Assembly: GCA_018224415.1 (NCBI GenBank)
Contig: JAGTUZ010000070.1
Location: 1 to 6,447 of the forward strand
DNA: 6,447 nt
Origin: Bacteroidota bacterium
GTDB taxonomy: Bacteria > Bacteroidota > Ignavibacteria > SZUA-365
Direction: 5' to 3'
Made by a program: the position numbers and the translations under genes. Positions 5,935-6,447 of the stretch are shown here, in pieces (within the stretch, counting starts at the first letter, position 1; each line of letters starts with the position of its first letter). Below the pieces are notes generated by a model. The model saw only the letters and a program-made list of their open reading frames with translations. It was not told where the DNA came from and ran no database searches.

Positions 5935-6447
5935 GACGCTACCTTTGATGCGATACCGCCTTCGACAGTGCCCGGATGCAGGCCCGTGCCCGGATGCAGG
6001 CCCGTGCCCGGATGCAGGCCCGTGCCCGGATGCAGGCCCGTACCCGACGGGGTCGCGTGAACGAACGGACGTGCGCCATCGACAATCGATGCGCCATCGA
6101 CAATCGATGCGCCATCGGCAATCGATGCGCCATCGGCAATCGATGCGCCATCGGCAATCGATGCGCCATCGCGCGAGGAGGCAATCAGTGATGCGATGGC
6201 CTCTTCTGCGGAGCTGCTGCCGGTGCCTGCGTAGAGCGCGTCGAGCGTCCCCTCGAACAGCACACGTCCCTCGAGCAGAAAAACGACATGGTCGGCCATC
6301 TCCTCGATGTCACCCATGTTATGCGAGGTGAAGACGATGGTCTTGCCCTCCCCCTTCTCGCACGCGACGGCTTCCTTGAAGCGCCGCGCCATCAGCGGAT
6401 CGAGCCCGGCCGTGGGCTCGTCGAACACGTACACCGGCAGATCGTAC
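5931..6447 (-). CDS. nosF: ABC transporter ATPase, NosF-like, partial, with repeat-containing C-terminal tail
   Basis: The frame is open from the right edge to TGA at 5931, giving the last 171 residues. Visible nucleotide-binding-domain parts are the Walker B and D-loop (VYVFDEPTAGLDP, about 6395-6435) and the switch histidine in TSHNM (about 6317-6331). The usual C-terminal region DHVVFLLEGRVLFEGTLDAL, then EEAIASLIA (about 6182-6208), closely resembles NosF proteins. Walker A and the ABC signature lie outside the window, so the true start cannot be given. The GTG at 6434 is internal and not a start. ATP hydrolysis would drive the NosY-like permease, with which the gene overlaps by ATGA. The odd part follows the conserved end: about 80 residues of low complexity, made of five DGASI(A/V) hexapeptides, a short linker, four GTGLHP hexapeptides and an EGGIASKVAS end. 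Ordinary NosF proteins stop near the AIA region, so this tail is an extension created by in-frame 18-bp tandem repeats. ABC ATPase identity is certain. The NosF subtype is likely but unproven without the rest of the cluster. Confidence 0.83.
   Translation of the reverse strand, partial: YDLPVYVFDEPTAGLDPLMARRFKEAVACEKGEGKTIVFTSHNMGDIEEMADHVVFLLEGRVLFEGTLDALYAGTGSSSAEEAIASLIASSRDGASIADGASIADGASIADGASIVDGASIVDGARPFVHATPSGTGLHPGTGLHPGTGLHPGTGLHPGTVEGGIASKVAS
5968..6046. repeat. 18-bp tandem repeat (four full copies) coding GTGLHP
   Basis: The unit GTGCCCGGATGCAGGCCC occurs four times without a mismatch (5968-5985, 5986-6003, 6004-6021, 6022-6039). A degenerate fifth partial copy (GTACCCG) ends at 6046. 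On the minus strand it lies within the ATPase gene and encodes the hexapeptide GTGLHP per unit. The unit length is a multiple of three, so gain or loss of copies keeps the frame and the overlap with the permease start. The identity of the copies suggests recent expansion. Confidence 0.95.
6073..6171. repeat. 18-bp tandem repeat (five full copies plus a half) coding DGASI(A/V)
   Basis: The unit GCGCCATCGRCAATCGAT is repeated at 6073-6090, 6091-6108, 6109-6126, 6127-6144 and 6145-6162, with a partial copy at 6163-6171. The first two units carry GACA and the other three GGCA, giving Val or Ala at the sixth position of the encoded hexapeptide. The unit is unrelated in sequence to the neighbouring repeat at 5968-6046 but has the same 18-bp period. 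There are no spacers, so it is not a CRISPR array. Confidence 0.95.

Noticed and set aside
5968..6171. CRISPR-like array
   Set aside because: The repeats are 18 bp, directly abutting and without unique spacers, so they are minisatellites inside a coding sequence.
5485..6331. Plus-strand frames through the repeats (5485-6060, 5918-6331), reading as PGCRPV and SMRHRQ repeats
   Set aside because: Because the repeat unit is a multiple of three, every frame through it is periodic and may lack stops. The minus strand carries the ATPase and permease with conserved motifs and an ATGA overlap.

Overview
The window is a GC-rich stretch of bacterial chromosome. It most likely comes from the Bacteroidota/Chlorobiota (FCB) side of the tree, possibly an Ignavibacteria- or Kapabacteria-like lineage. 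The main evidence is the long secreted protein, which ends in a type IX secretion (T9SS) C-terminal sorting domain, a system essentially confined to this group. Other support is a secreted lamin-tail-domain protein, a tRNA gene without an encoded CCA end, and a tRNA promoter that fits the Bacteroidota -33/-7 pattern as well as the general -35/-10 pattern. The finer placement is inference.

Layout from left to right. (1) 1-614, minus strand: the N-terminal 204 residues of an exported lamin-tail-domain (LTD) protein that runs off the left edge. (2) 615-884: a divergent intergenic region packed with inverted repeats, including a perfect 16-bp stem with a 3-nt loop. (3) 885-1604, plus strand: a polyprenol-phosphate mannosyltransferase (Dpm1-type family 2 glycosyltransferase). 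(4) 1645-1799, plus strand: a self-contained tRNA-Glu(UUC) transcription unit with a near-consensus promoter and a strong intrinsic terminator. (5) 1850-4939, minus strand: a 1029-residue secreted protein with ten Asp-box (BNR) motifs, three fibronectin-III-like modules and a T9SS tail. (6) 5152-6447, minus strand: a two-gene ABC transporter operon of NosF/NosY type, in which the ATPase and permease genes overlap by ATGA. The ATPase is cut by the right edge and lacks its N-terminal part in this window.

How the genes fit together. The two exported proteins and the glycosyltransferase are surface or envelope functions. The NosFY-like pair would normally belong to the accessory set for nitrous-oxide reductase maturation (NosDFYL with NosZ), but no other nos gene is visible here. 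The tRNA unit is independent of its neighbours.

The most unusual feature is in the ATPase gene. After its conserved domain, two unrelated 18-bp tandem repeats lie almost back to back and both stay in frame. They give the protein a low-complexity hexapeptide-repeat tail just before the overlap with the permease start. No complete novel defence or mobile system is visible, and there is no CRISPR array, IS element or integrase.
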